From Marispirochaeta sp. (GTDB taxonomy: Bacteria > Spirochaetota > Spirochaetia > JC444 > Marispirochaetaceae): DNA of 64,000 nt. This document shows, piece by piece, positions 9,242 through 18,460 of the stretch (its first letter is position 1; each line of letters starts with the position of its first letter). The stretch lies in the NCBI RefSeq assembly GCF_963668165.1, contig NZ_OY764212.1, positions 434,001 to 498,000 on the forward strand, given 5' to 3'. The notes under the pieces were generated by a model. It saw only the letters and a list, made by a program, of their open reading frames with translations, was not told where the DNA came from and did not search any database. Both the position numbers and the translations under genes were made by a program.

Positions 9242-10450
9242 ATGAATAATAAAATCTACTTACGCCTGTTCTTCGCAATGGTGATTCTTTTCTGGGCCGG
9301 AATACTTCTTGTTGCCCAGGAATCCCAGGAGGATCCTCTGGCAGCTGCATTCATGGAGAATTTTTCCCGGGCTAACGACGAGACAAAACTTGATATTCTG
9401 CGTGATTCCGTCAACTATGGAGCCGATCAGATGGGCCCCCTCTACCAGCAGGCTCTTGAGTATGTGGTAAACAACTCGGATGGACTTGTGCAGAATGTCC
9501 AGCTTCAGCAGATAGCCCTGGTGTCCGCCCAGCTGGCAGGCCTTTCCGGATATCAACCCGCTACCATGTCTTTGTGGGAACTCTTCGACGCATACAGCGA
9601 AGCCGGGGTGCGGATTGCCGTACTTGACGCCCTGAAGAGGGAAAACCTTGGTAACGAACAGGTCTTTCTGCTTTTGAACCGCTGGATAGAGCGGCAGATA
9701 TCCATCTTTCGGGCCGGTGGAGGAATTAACGCCCAGGTTGTGTCTCAGGCTGTGCTTACCCTCTCCGGATATCGTGATCCAAGAAGTTTTCCCCAGCTGT
9801 TGTCGCTGACGGTGTTGGGAATATCACAAGAGATCAGTTCACGCGCCCAGGCTGGACTGGATTCGATTGATGGCGATTATGCCCGGATGGCTGAAGAGGT
9901 TATTCAGAGTTATCCGGCGGCGGAAAAACTTGTTGCCCTGCGGACAGCGGTCAACCGGGAAGACCTGAGTAACGAACAGCGGGCTTCGGTCTGTATAACA
10001 GCCCTTGAAGTCGGTAACAATCTTGCTGTTTCCGATCCTGCTAATGCCAGTACTATCAGAGAACTCAGAACTCTGTCTGTCAGAAACTTAGGGGATTTGC
10101 GCTGGGCCGAAGCAACCAGCCATATTATTCAGCATTTTGATCTTTGTATTCAGGAACTGGACCGGGGAATCGGCTCAAAATCCGCTCTCCTGGAAGCTGT
10201 AGCCGCCCTGGGTTCCATGGGAGCCCGTGAAGCAGCAGTCCGTCTTGCCTTGTATTTAGATGTTATAAACTCCTTCGTGGAAAACAATCAGGGATATGAC
10301 GAACAGATTACCCTGGCAGTTGTCCGCAATCTCGGGGAGTTGAAGTCAAAGGCGGGACTCAATGCTCTGCTCTATCTGGGATACCTGGATTACTCAAAGA
10401 ACATCCGCGATGCGGGCGAAAAAGCCCGCCGCGCGATTCTGGATCAGTAA
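9242..10450 (+). CDS. Exported HEAT-repeat protein, paralogue 1
   Basis: The ATG at 9242 is chosen because GAGAGGAG lies just upstream; the longer frame from 9161 would overlap the PilZ gene. A signal peptide (LFFAMVILFWAGILLVAQ) precedes about 370 residues of helical repeats of HEAT type, the final ones reading VVRNLGELKSKAGLNALLYLGYL. It is clearly related in layout and sequence to the protein at 13759-14934: both begin with a T-K-L-x-I-L-like helix after the signal peptide and end with a repeat plus a short basic helix. Probably a periplasmic scaffold; function unknown. Confidence 0.75.
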   Translation: MNNKIYLRLFFAMVILFWAGILLVAQESQEDPLAAAFMENFSRANDETKLDILRDSVNYGADQMGPLYQQALEYVVNNSDGLVQNVQLQQIALVSAQLAGLSGYQPATMSLWELFDAYSEAGVRIAVLDALKRENLGNEQVFLLLNRWIERQISIFRAGGGINAQVVSQAVLTLSGYRDPRSFPQLLSLTVLGISQEISSRAQAGLDSIDGDYARMAEEVIQSYPAAEKLVALRTAVNREDLSNEQRASVCITALEVGNNLAVSDPANASTIRELRTLSVRNLGDLRWAEATSHIIQHFDLCIQELDRGIGSKSALLEAVAALGSMGAREAAVRLALYLDVINSFVENNQGYDEQITLAVVRNLGELKSKAGLNALLYLGYLDYSKNIRDAGEKARRAILDQ

Positions 10451-10457
10451 TTGTTAT

Positions 10458-11870
10458 TTGAATATTGATCTCCATTATGCCGGCTGGCTCCTGCTGGCCG
10501 GAACAGCCGTCTGTTCTATCCTTCTGGGGCCCCTGCCAGTTGTATGCGTCGCGATATTGATCGCCGCCTGGGGAGTAGCAGTCCATCGACTGTATCTGGC
10601 CCGTTACGCAATCTTGATTCTTAGTATATCGCTGTTTTTATCCTTGAACGCGGAAAATCAAAAACCCTGGCTGGGACTGAAGGACGCTGAGGTTTTGAAG
10701 GTGCGGACACTTCGGGATTCACGTGCAGCGGGGCAGGGGAGTCTGCATTTCTTTACAGTAACGGGATTGCAGGACCACCGCGGAAATCAGGGCCAGGCCA
10801 GGGGAGCATTTCTCGGCTGGAGCAGGGAAAGGCTTGATCTTCCATGGGGTACCGAGCTGTATGTCAGCACGGAAAAGCCCCTTGATACAGAATCATTATC
10901 GGATCTGATTATTGTCCGGCCCCGCGGCGATGGCGGGATTATTCCGGAAAAATTTGCCTTGAGGACCCAATGGCGAAGGCTGTTTTTACAGCGGCTCAAG
11001 GTACTTCCCCCCCAGGCTGCAGTGCTGCTGGAAGCCCTGCTGTTTGGTTCTAAACAACAGCTTCTTTCTCCAATGGAAGAGGGGTTCCGGCAAATCGGCT
11101 GCAGCCATCTTTTAGCCCTTTCGGGGATGCACCTCGCGGTCATCATGACGGTGGGGGCCGGACTTCTTGGCTTGTTGTTCCCCGGCAGGACAGCGCGCTT
11201 TGCGGTAATGCTCGTTCTTCCCTGGTATCTCTTTCTTGTCGGCCCTTCTCCGGCACTTTTGCGGGCCGGTATTATGTTTTCCTGTTCCGTACTGGTTCAT
11301 AAATCGACCCGCAGGTTAAGTACACAGGTCCTGCTCTTTCAGAGTTTTATTTTTCTTCTTCTGGTGAGCCCGGGTTTTCTGTCCGATCGGGGTTTTCAGT
11401 ATTCCTTTGCTGCCCTTACGGGGATACTTATTCTAAGTCCGCAAATAATGACTCTTCTGGTTCGTATCATGCCCTATTTCCTTGCCACCGGGATCTCCGC
11501 CGGCATATCCGCGTACCTCGGTTCTCTTCCCGTCGCTTTACTGGCTTTTGGTGCAACGAATCCTGCAGGAATCGCCGCGACCCTGGTATTGTCTCCCTTG
11601 ATTTGGTTGTACCTGGCCGGCGGTATCATCTTTTTGCTGCTTCCCGGTATTTCCTGGATAGGCGGGGCAGCCAGAGTATTCTTCTGGATTCTGTATTCGG
11701 CAATTCAAAGATGCATTAATCTGTTTTCGATTGTACCTGTCCTTTCTGTATCGTCTCCATGGACGGTAGTTCTTGCCAGCGGAGTAGGGCTGATAATTGC
11801 GGTACGATTGATCTATTTATGTCTCCATCTTACAATGCCGAAAATCCCCCACTCGGGAGTTGAGCAGTGA
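10458..11870 (+). CDS. comEC: ComEC/Rec2-family competence channel, short form
   Basis: A polytopic membrane protein with the Competence domain signature: ALLFGSKQQL, GCSHLLALSGMHLAVI and the following helices. ComEC moves single-stranded DNA across the inner membrane during natural transformation. At about 470 residues it lacks the C-terminal metallo-beta-lactamase-like nuclease domain of the full-length protein, and the N-terminal OB domain is short. The start is uncertain: TTG 10458 avoids overlap with the previous gene, while ATG 10410 would overlap it by 41 bases. Neither has a good ribosome site. The stop overlaps the rsmA GTG start. Confidence 0.82.
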   Translation: MNIDLHYAGWLLLAGTAVCSILLGPLPVVCVAILIAAWGVAVHRLYLARYAILILSISLFLSLNAENQKPWLGLKDAEVLKVRTLRDSRAAGQGSLHFFTVTGLQDHRGNQGQARGAFLGWSRERLDLPWGTELYVSTEKPLDTESLSDLIIVRPRGDGGIIPEKFALRTQWRRLFLQRLKVLPPQAAVLLEALLFGSKQQLLSPMEEGFRQIGCSHLLALSGMHLAVIMTVGAGLLGLLFPGRTARFAVMLVLPWYLFLVGPSPALLRAGIMFSCSVLVHKSTRRLSTQVLLFQSFIFLLLVSPGFLSDRGFQYSFAALTGILILSPQIMTLLVRIMPYFLATGISAGISAYLGSLPVALLAFGATNPAGIAATLVLSPLIWLYLAGGIIFLLLPGISWIGGAARVFFWILYSAIQRCINLFSIVPVLSVSSPWTVVLASGVGLIIAVRLIYLCLHLTMPKIPHSGVEQ

Positions 11871-12739
11871 GTGAAAAGAGTCTTTGGGATTCAAAGCAGA
11901 AGATCCGTGACCTGCTGGAAGAGCAGGGAATTCGCTTAAAAAAAAGGTTTGGACAAAATTTTCTTGTAGACGCCAATCACAGGCGACGGATCATCTCTGC
12001 TTTAGAGCTGTCAAAAGGAGATAAGGTATGGGAAATCGGACCGGGTATCGGCTCCCTGACTCATGTACTTATTGCAAAGAGCTGCGATTTGACTGTTTTC
12101 GAGATAGATCATGGTCTGATTCGTATATTGAGGGATCTTTTCGATTCATCAATAAGCATTGTGGAAGGGGACTTTCTTAAAACCTTCAAAGAAACAGCCC
12201 GAAGCACAGCTACTCCGGAACGGATCATCGGGAATCTGCCGTATTCCTCCGGTTCAATAATGATTGCTTCCCTTGTCGAGGAGGACCTTCTGCCGGAAAT
12301 TGCGGTCTTTACCCTGCAGAAGGAGGTAGCTGACCGTATGCTGGCTCTTCCCGGCGGAAAGGATTATTCATCCTTTTCTCTTGTTTGTCAGTTCAGAAGC
12401 AGGGTGGAGAAAATTTGCGATCTGGGCGGGAATGCATTTTTTCCGCCTCCTCAGGTGGTTTCCAGTGTTGTGCGACTTCGGCGGCGGCCGGATGCTTCAA
12501 CAGGTAATCTGCCGGACTATTTTACTGCTGTGCATGACCTGTTTCGCTCCCGGCGCAAGACTGCTGCCAATAATCTGAAAAACGGAGGTCTGAGCAGCCG
12601 CTACGGCTGGGATACGCTGCAAAAGGCGGCGGAGAGATCAAGCCTCGACCTTGGACGGAGGGGGGAGACCTTTTCCCGGGAAGAGGTTCTTGGCTTTGTT
12701 GAGACTCTCTCCGGTATCCGGCCTGCCTCGGGTCTCTGA
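11867..12739 (+). CDS. rsmA: 16S rRNA adenine dimethyltransferase RsmA/KsgA
   Basis: This enzyme dimethylates two adjacent adenosines in helix 45 of 16S rRNA late in 30S assembly. The RFGQNFLVD entry motif, the SAM site EIGPGIGSLT, the acidic VFEID loop and the catalytic NLPYSSGS are all visible. The length of 290 aa is normal. The GTG start overlaps the comEC stop by three bases (GTGA), pointing to coupled translation. The C-terminal basic helical domain ends in an ordinary way. Confidence 0.95.
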   Translation: MSEKSLWDSKQKIRDLLEEQGIRLKKRFGQNFLVDANHRRRIISALELSKGDKVWEIGPGIGSLTHVLIAKSCDLTVFEIDHGLIRILRDLFDSSISIVEGDFLKTFKETARSTATPERIIGNLPYSSGSIMIASLVEEDLLPEIAVFTLQKEVADRMLALPGGKDYSSFSLVCQFRSRVEKICDLGGNAFFPPPQVVSSVVRLRRRPDASTGNLPDYFTAVHDLFRSRRKTAANNLKNGGLSSRYGWDTLQKAAERSSLDLGRRGETFSREEVLGFVETLSGIRPASGL

Positions 12740-12746
12740 CCAGGTT

Positions 12747-12774
12747 TTGACTGACCGGTAAAAAACTGTATATA
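12747..12774 (+). promoter_or_regulatory. Candidate sigma-70 promoter for the YD-repeat lipoprotein operon
   Basis: TTGACT (12747-12752) and TATATA (12769-12774) are separated by 16 bases. It would give a leader of about 80 bases before the lipoprotein ATG at 12862, which has its own AGGAG site. Confidence 0.45.
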
Positions 12775-12861
12775 GTCTGTTCAAAGTATTCTTCCTTCAT
12801 TGATTTTTCATCGTCCCTCATCTATACTCAATACAGCAAAAATGGAAAACAGGAGAACAGA

Positions 12862-13728
12862 ATGAAGTTCAAGCTTCCAATCTATTTTTTATATTCGCTT
12901 TTAATCGGTTTTCTGCTGTTCGCGTGTGCAAGCACCGGAAAAGGTACCGAGGAACCCCTTACAGTGGAAGCTCCTGAAGAGCTGGAAGCTACTGTCGAGA
13001 TAGTCAGCGTCCCTGTCCTGCAGAGTGAGAGCTTTTACATTGGCGAAGATGTCCTGGAATCGGAAAAAACCTATAACTACGAAGGCACCAGGCTGACCTC
13101 TATTGATATGACCAACTCCTTTGGGGAGCCTGTAGAAGAGGTTCGCTTCGAATATGGCCAGACAGATCAGCCGGTTAAACGTTCAGTATATGGTCCCGAG
13201 GGAACTCTTGCTTCAGTTCGTGTTTATACCTACGATGAACAGGGAAATCTTGTTCGCGAAGAACTCTATAACCGGAACGATCAACTGCAGACGATTTCCG
13301 AGTATGAGTATGATCAGGACGGCAGGCGTCTGCGATGGACTGTAAAAGACGGTGGGGGCTCTCTAATGGCCTATACCGAATACGTATACGAAGACGGAAA
13401 CAACACGAGAATCAACACCTTTTCTGCCGATGGACTGCTGCGGGACTATTTTATCCGTACTTTTTCTAAAGACAAGTTGATACTGGAGGAGAAATTCAAC
13501 GAAAAGGGTGGCTCCGCCGGCAAAGTCGAGTATAATTACTCGGGCGATCGGCTGGTTCGTGAGGATGTTTTCCGTTCTAACGGATCCCTGGAACGGAGTG
13601 TGGACTATGAATATGACGATAAGGCAAGTGTCGTAAAGGAAATCTATCTCCGTGCCGACGACACAGTCGAGCAGCTCATAGTCCGGACCTATAACTATCG
13701 CGAAGAAGAGCGCGCTATCGAAAAATAG
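12862..13728 (+). CDS. Lipoprotein with RHS/YD-like repeats
   Basis: The first 25 residues form a lipoprotein signal ending at the lipobox FLLFAC. After an acidic linker come repeated units of roughly 20 residues with the pattern YxYDxxGxLxxExxYxxxGxL (for example YTYDEQGNLVREELYN and YEYDDKASVVKEIYL), reminiscent of YD/RHS repeats that form beta-barrel-like wraps. Such repeats usually make extended surface structures; here the protein is short and lacks an RHS core or toxin tail. The AGGAG ribosome site before the ATG is good. It is followed closely by the second HEAT paralogue. Confidence 0.75.
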   Translation: MKFKLPIYFLYSLLIGFLLFACASTGKGTEEPLTVEAPEELEATVEIVSVPVLQSESFYIGEDVLESEKTYNYEGTRLTSIDMTNSFGEPVEEVRFEYGQTDQPVKRSVYGPEGTLASVRVYTYDEQGNLVREELYNRNDQLQTISEYEYDQDGRRLRWTVKDGGGSLMAYTEYVYEDGNNTRINTFSADGLLRDYFIRTFSKDKLILEEKFNEKGGSAGKVEYNYSGDRLVREDVFRSNGSLERSVDYEYDDKASVVKEIYLRADDTVEQLIVRTYNYREEERAIEK

Positions 13729-13758
13729 TTGAAAGATATTCGAGGAGTAAAGCATACA

Positions 13759-14934
13759 ATGTGTTTCGTTAGAAAAAAACTGCTGATTTCGGTTCTTGTC
13801 CTGCTTTCTGCAAGTCTGTTCGCCAACGAAGTTACCGCGGTCTGGACCCGGCTTTACAGTACAGCCGCTACGACTGAACAGAAGCTGGCCATCATGACGA
13901 ACATTGTAGAACAGCACAGCCGGGATATGATTCCTGTTTTGCAGGATGCCCTGACCGAAGAACTTGTCAACCTTGAGAATATCTCCGATTCTACCGAAAG
14001 GAACCGGGTATACAGCCTGATGCGCATGGTTGTCGATGAACTCGGCGATTTAAAGGCCACCGCTTCTGCTGACTCTTTATATGTGGTCTCCGAAGAGGTG
14101 GATGATCCCTTTCTTCAAGCCGCCGCTATTCGGGCCGTTGGAAGAATAGGTGCCGCAGGACATGCTCAAAAAATAGCTTTTCACTTGAGGAATATAAATC
14201 TTGGCATAACCGACTTCACTGTAAAGGAAGAGGTGGAAACAATCGTCTCTGCCTGCGTAGAGACTCTGGAGCTGCTTCGCCGACCGGTGGGATTCAGCCC
14301 TGTGTTTTTTACCGCAATCGGCCGTTATTCGGCTCCGGTAATCAAACGTGCTGAACGGGCGATGATTAATATGATTGATGATCCTACCGATCTGCTGCTG
14401 GAAATACTGACCTACGAAAACGATTTTGCGGTAAAGCACCAGGTACTCCTCGCAGGGGACCGGTCAAAAGCCCCGGAGGAGCGCAAGGTTTTCCTGGCCA
14501 AGGAAGCTCTTGATCAGGGGCTCAAGTATGAAGCTTCAAACCGGGTACAGCAGGTGTCATTGAGCAACCTGCGGACCAGGGCTGCAAACATGCTGAAGCA
14601 GTATGCCGGTGCGGATGATGAGGCTTTTATTCTACTTGATCAGATGGTCAGAAAAAGTTTTTCCATGACTGAATCTCTTACCGCACTGGAAGCCCTTGGA
14701 GCTTCCGGGAGTGATGCCGCCGCTCGTCTCCTGGCGGCGTACCTGGGCGAGCTGAATGCTCGACGGAAGGAGGGGTATACCTTCAGCAGCGAAAACGTTG
14801 TGCGGGCGACAATCAATGCTCTTGGAAACATCGGAAGCCCCATAGGGCGTCCGGCACTTATCGAAGTTGAGTTTTCCAACTGGTCAGGAGATACCCGCCG
14901 GCTTGCCCGCAGTGCTCTGGATAAATTGCGATAG
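13759..14934 (+). CDS. Exported HEAT-repeat protein, paralogue 2
   Basis: The ATG at 13759 follows a GAGGAG site; a TTG at 13729 directly abutting the previous stop is possible but has no ribosome site. A signal peptide (KLLISVLVLLSASLFA) precedes about 370 residues of helical repeats. Recognisable HEAT-like units include ASADSLYVVSEE...AAAIRAVGRIG and VVRATINALGNIGSPIG. The second recent duplication partner is at 9242-10450. The gene is last in its unit, with a terminator 20 bases downstream. Confidence 0.75.
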   Translation: MCFVRKKLLISVLVLLSASLFANEVTAVWTRLYSTAATTEQKLAIMTNIVEQHSRDMIPVLQDALTEELVNLENISDSTERNRVYSLMRMVVDELGDLKATASADSLYVVSEEVDDPFLQAAAIRAVGRIGAAGHAQKIAFHLRNINLGITDFTVKEEVETIVSACVETLELLRRPVGFSPVFFTAIGRYSAPVIKRAERAMINMIDDPTDLLLEILTYENDFAVKHQVLLAGDRSKAPEERKVFLAKEALDQGLKYEASNRVQQVSLSNLRTRAANMLKQYAGADDEAFILLDQMVRKSFSMTESLTALEALGASGSDAAARLLAAYLGELNARRKEGYTFSSENVVRATINALGNIGSPIGRPALIEVEFSNWSGDTRRLARSALDKLR

Positions 14935-14953
14935 GGTCATCTGTTAGTAGAAT

Positions 14954-14996
14954 AAAAAAGCGGAGTCTCCAGAAGAAGGAGATCTCCGCTTTTTTA
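14954..14996. terminator. Bidirectional Rho-independent terminator
   Basis: A GCGGAG(T)CTCC stem pairs with GGAGATCTCCGC around the loop AGAAGAA, with one bulged A, and is flanked by six A on the left and six T on the right. It serves both the HEAT gene (plus) and dapA (minus), which converge here. Confidence 0.9.
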
Positions 14997-15012
14997 TTAC
15001 GGATACAATTGC

Positions 15013-15888
15013 TTATAATCCGATTTTTTTCATTGAGTCCTCAACCACCCTTTTGCTTTCAGCTTTCAGAGGAACCAGAGGCAGTCGGTAGGACTCCCGC
15101 ATTTTACCCTGCACTGCAAGGGCGTACTTAACAGGCACGGGGTTTGTTTCCACAAAGAGGGATCCGAAGAAATCAAGCAGTGCGTAATGTTGTTCCCGGG
15201 CAGCGGCAATGTCCCCGGCAAGTCCGCTGGCGATCATTCTGGAAAGCTTTTCAGGGATAACATTGCTGGCTACGGAAACCACCCCCTGTCCGCCAAGTGC
15301 GACAAAGGGGAAGCCCCAGGCGTCGTCGCCGGAGAGTACGGAGAAACCTGCTGGAGATTCGGCAATTAGTTTCATAACCTGAGCCAGGGAACCGGAAGCC
15401 TCCTTTATGCCGGCGATGTTAGGATGCTTTGCCAGACGGAGAATGGTCTCTGCCTCGACGTTCTGGGCACAGCGTCCGGGAATGTTGTACAGAATATGGG
15501 GAACAGCAACCGCATCTGCTACAGCGGAAAAGTGGGCATAAAAGCCCTCCTGCCCCGGTTTGTTGTAGTACGGTGCCACCTGCAGTGTCGCATCCGCACC
15601 GAGTTCAACGGCACGTCGGGACATGTCGATGGCTTCCTGGGTTGAGTTCGATCCGGTGCCGGCAATAACGGGAACCCGTTTTTTTGCCTGGTCAATAACA
15701 ATTCCAATTGCATGAACGTGTTCCTCATGACTTAATGTCGCGCTTTCGCCTGTGGTGCCCATAGGCACAAGACCGGCTACTCCGCCGGTGATCTGTGCCT
15801 CGACGTGGTTTCTCAGGGCACCTTCGTCAAGACTGCCGTCACTGTTAAATGGTGTTACGAGAGCCGTAAAGACTCCTTCAAAATTCAT
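15013..15888 (-). CDS. dapA: 4-hydroxy-tetrahydrodipicolinate synthase DapA
   Basis: DapA condenses pyruvate with aspartate semialdehyde, the first committed step of lysine/diaminopimelate synthesis. The TIM-barrel signatures are present: GLVPMGTTGES, the catalytic Tyr in APYYNKPGQEG, and the Schiff-base Lys in IAGIKEASGS near residue 161. Length (291 aa) is standard. It follows dapB with an 11-base gap, and the pair supplies meso-diaminopimelate or lysine for the cell wall. Confidence 0.96.
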   Translation of the reverse strand: MNFEGVFTALVTPFNSDGSLDEGALRNHVEAQITGGVAGLVPMGTTGESATLSHEEHVHAIGIVIDQAKKRVPVIAGTGSNSTQEAIDMSRRAVELGADATLQVAPYYNKPGQEGFYAHFSAVADAVAVPHILYNIPGRCAQNVEAETILRLAKHPNIAGIKEASGSLAQVMKLIAESPAGFSVLSGDDAWGFPFVALGGQGVVSVASNVIPEKLSRMIASGLAGDIAAAREQHYALLDFFGSLFVETNPVPVKYALAVQGKMRESYRLPLVPLKAESKRVVEDSMKKIGL

Positions 15889-15899
15889 CTGTTCCTCCC

Positions 15900-16646
15900 T
15901 TAACTGGGTAAAATATCGCGGATAAAATCATCGACAGAAAAGAAGCCGGTTTTACCGGAGAGCCACTCAAGCCCCCGGACTGCCCCCAGGGCAAAACCGC
16001 CACGGTTCCGCGCCGTATGGCTGATTTCTATGGTGTCGGCATCCGAATCCAGGGTGACCCGGTGGATTCCCGGAATGGAGCCACCGCGAACCGAACCCAC
16101 ATGAAGTTCATCATCGCGGATTGTCCGGTTTAGTGTTTCCGGCTGGATTACCTTTTTGCGGTCCAGGTTCTGCAGGATCTTCTCTGCAATGGTCAGGGCG
16201 GTGCCGGAGGGAGAATCCTTCTTTCGTTTATGGTGATATTCGTTCACCATGATATCGTATTCCTCAATGCTGTTTATCAGGGCAGCGGCCCTGCTGACAA
16301 GATCAAAGAAAAGATTCGCCCCCAGGGAAAAGTTATTTCCCCACAACAGGGCCGACTTGTTCTGCTTTACAATATCTCCTGCCTGGGAACGGAGTTTATC
16401 CCAGCCGGTGGTTCCTATTACAGCCGGAACTGAGGTTTCGCTGTAGATGCGAATGTTTTCGAGGATCCCATCGGGCAGGGCAAACTCGATAACTCCTTCA
16501 GCTTCTCTGAGCAGGTCCGGACTTACCGTTTTTGCATCACCGTTGCCGGCAGGGTCCACCCGGCATATTACCTTGTGACCGCGCTGGAGGAGTACTGACT
16601 CTACCTCGTGCCCCATGGATCCGTATCCGACAATCACTACCTTCAT
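15900..16646 (-). CDS. dapB: 4-hydroxy-tetrahydrodipicolinate reductase DapB
   Basis: DapB reduces the DapA product with NAD(P)H. Seen are the Rossmann start VIVGYGSMGHEV, the middle motif VIGTTGW, and the catalytic/substrate site EYHHKRKKDSPSGTA. Length (248 aa) is slightly short but normal for clostridial/spirochaete-type enzymes. The start lies only three bases from the pta stop, so pta, dapB and dapA form one minus-strand operon. Confidence 0.95.
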   Translation of the reverse strand: MKVVIVGYGSMGHEVESVLLQRGHKVICRVDPAGNGDAKTVSPDLLREAEGVIEFALPDGILENIRIYSETSVPAVIGTTGWDKLRSQAGDIVKQNKSALLWGNNFSLGANLFFDLVSRAAALINSIEEYDIMVNEYHHKRKKDSPSGTALTIAEKILQNLDRKKVIQPETLNRTIRDDELHVGSVRGGSIPGIHRVTLDSDADTIEISHTARNRGGFALGAVRGLEWLSGKTGFFSVDDFIRDILPS

Positions 16647-16649
16647 GAT

Positions 16650-17645
16650 CTATTTTACCTGGGCCAGGGTTATGGCAGAGGTTACTACGATATCTTCCAC
16701 GCTGCAGCCCCGGGAAAGATCACTGACCGGCTTGGCAAAACCCTGCAGAATCGGTCCGTAGGCTTCCGCTCCGGCAAGACGTTCAACCAGCTTATAGCCG
16801 ATGTTTCCGGCCTGCAGATCCGGAAAGACAAGTACATTAGCCTTTCCGGCAACGGCGGAATCGGGGGCTTTTTTGCTGCCCACCTCAGGTATCAGGGCCG
16901 CGTCGGCCTGAAGTTCCCCGTCGACCTTCAGGTCCGGGCGGCGTTCCTTGACGATGTTAAAGGCCTGAATTACCTTATCCACGTTGGGGTGGGAAGCTGA
17001 GCCTTTGGTAGAGAAGGATAGCAGAGCCACCTGGGCTTCTGCTTCTAAAAAGGTTTTACAGGATTCGGCGCCGGCAATGGCTATCTCCGCCAGTTGCTCT
17101 GCCGTGGGGTCGGGAATGGTTGCGCAGTCGGCAAAGATCATGTTGCCCTCGGCACCCCATTTGCTGTCAGGGTGGCTCATCACAAAACATGATGAGGCGT
17201 AATTAACTCCGGGGGCTGTCTTTATAATAGTAAAAGCAGCGACAAGTACCTTACCGGTAGCATTCTCTGCGCCGGCAACCATCGCGTCGGCATCGGCTAT
17301 CCGTACCATCATCGATCCCCAGCGCAAGGGGTCCTGAATTCCTTCTTTTGCTTCATCTACTGTCAGACCCTTGTGCTTGCGGAGTTCATAGTACTCCTTC
17401 GCATAGGTTTCGAGCTTGTCAGATTCTGCCGGATTGATCAGCGAAATACCCTTAAGGTCTGTTCCCAGCTCGGCGGCTGCTGATTTGATCGCTTCTGTTT
17501 TACCTATCAGGAACACTTCACTGGCGATTTTCTCATCCAGAATAATCCGGGCCGCCTGGATAGTCCGCGGTTCGGTCCCTTCTGCCAGTACCAGCCGTGC
17601 CCCTTTCTGCTTCGCCTTCTGGCGCATTTTGTCTGCAAAACTCAT
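16650..17645 (-). CDS. pta: Phosphate acetyltransferase
   Basis: Short-form Pta (about 331 aa) interconverts acetyl-CoA and acetyl phosphate; with acetate kinase it yields ATP in fermentation. Typical segments include [12 protein letters not shown], the [18 protein letters not shown] region and [29 protein letters not shown] near the C-terminus. The ATG at 17645 has an AGGAG ten bases upstream and gives the usual start [11 protein letters not shown]; an upstream in-frame start at 17690 is unlikely. No ackA is seen beside it. First gene of the pta-dapB-dapA unit. Confidence 0.94.
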   Translation of the reverse strand: MSFADKMRQKAKQKGARLVLAEGTEPRTIQAARIILDEKIASEVFLIGKTEAIKSAAAELGTDLKGISLINPAESDKLETYAKEYYELRKHKGLTVDEAKEGIQDPLRWGSMMVRIADADAMVAGAENATGKVLVAAFTIIKTAPGVNYASSCFVMSHPDSKWGAEGNMIFADCATIPDPTAEQLAEIAIAGAESCKTFLEAEAQVALLSFSTKGSASHPNVDKVIQAFNIVKERRPDLKVDGELQADAALIPEVGSKKAPDSAVAGKANVLVFPDLQAGNIGYKLVERLAGAEAYGPILQGFAKPVSDLSRGCSVEDIVVTSAITLAQVK

Positions 17646-17769
17646 CGTCTCTAATCTCCTTTCATTACCATCACCGGCCTGAAAGTGCATTCTCGGAACA
17701 GGTCCGGTCAGTTTATGTTAATTTCGCGTACTTTACCGAATATCCGAGGACAAATTACCTCTGTTTCTT

Positions 17770-17798
17770 ATATTATCAGAAAGCGCTGAGGCTTTCAA
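17770..17798 (-). promoter_or_regulatory. Sigma-70-like promoter upstream of pta
   Basis: Read on the minus strand, TTGAAA (17793-17798) and TAATAT (17770-17775) are separated by exactly 17 bases. The leader to the pta ATG is about 118 bases. Confidence 0.55.
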
Positions 17799-17814
17799 AG
17801 GGTCGGCAGGCTGG

Positions 17815-18390
17815 TCAGGGGTGTTTGAACCATTTTGATTCAGCAGCCTCCGGAACGTAGTTTTCAAGATAATCAAGAGCAGCAAGAGGGTCGTGTACAA
17901 CAGCGTATTGAGAGCGGGTCCCATCCTTCATGAAATTCTCCTTGTACAGTTTTTCCAGGAACTCCATAAGGGGTTCATAGAATCCGTCCAGATCGACAAA
18001 AACCACCGCTTTTGAATGGTACCCAAGCTGCTTTAAGACCATCACCTCAAAGAACTCCTCCATTGTTCCCAGACCGCCGGGAAGGGCGATGAATCCTCCC
18101 GCCCGGGATTCCATTACTTCCTTCCGCTGCCGCATGGTACCGGTAACGATCTTTTCGTCAACTCCATCGAAGAAGAGCCCGAAGCCGTAAAGCTTTTCCG
18201 GTATAACCCCGATAATCCGTCCGCCCGTTTCCTGTGTCCCTCTAGCTACAGCTCCCATGGAGCCCACTGCGGCGCCACCGTAGATCAGGCTATGCCCGCG
18301 GGAACCGATAGCTCTGCCCAGAACCCGAGCCGATTCCAGGTATTTGGAATCGACGGCATCGCTTGAGGAACAATAGACACATATATCCAT
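17815..18390 (-). CDS. LOG-family (TIGR00730) nucleotide phosphoribohydrolase
   Basis: The Rossmann-like LOG fold is marked by YGGAAVGSMGAVARG and the diagnostic PGGLGTMEEFFEV (PGGxGTxxE) at about residues 103-115. Members release a free base from nucleoside 5'-monophosphates and were once called lysine decarboxylases. Length of 191 aa is normal. GGGAG precedes the ATG by seven bases. Same strand as the pta operon but with its own promoter between, so probably separate. Confidence 0.9.
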   Translation of the reverse strand: MDICVYCSSSDAVDSKYLESARVLGRAIGSRGHSLIYGGAAVGSMGAVARGTQETGGRIIGVIPEKLYGFGLFFDGVDEKIVTGTMRQRKEVMESRAGGFIALPGGLGTMEEFFEVMVLKQLGYHSKAVVFVDLDGFYEPLMEFLEKLYKENFMKDGTRSQYAVVHDPLAALDYLENYVPEAAESKWFKHP

Positions 18391-18422
18391 GTTTACACTC
18401 CCATATTTGTCCGTGTTTGCCC

Positions 18423-18450
18423 TTGTCCATTTTTAGTATCCGGGTATAGT
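18423..18450 (+). promoter_or_regulatory. Promoter giving a nearly leaderless tyrA-like mRNA
   Basis: TTGTCC (18423-18428), 16-base spacer, TATAGT (18445-18450). The start site would lie about three bases before the ATG at 18461, and no ribosome site is present. Confidence 0.5.
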
Positions 18451-18460
18451 ATTCCAGAAC

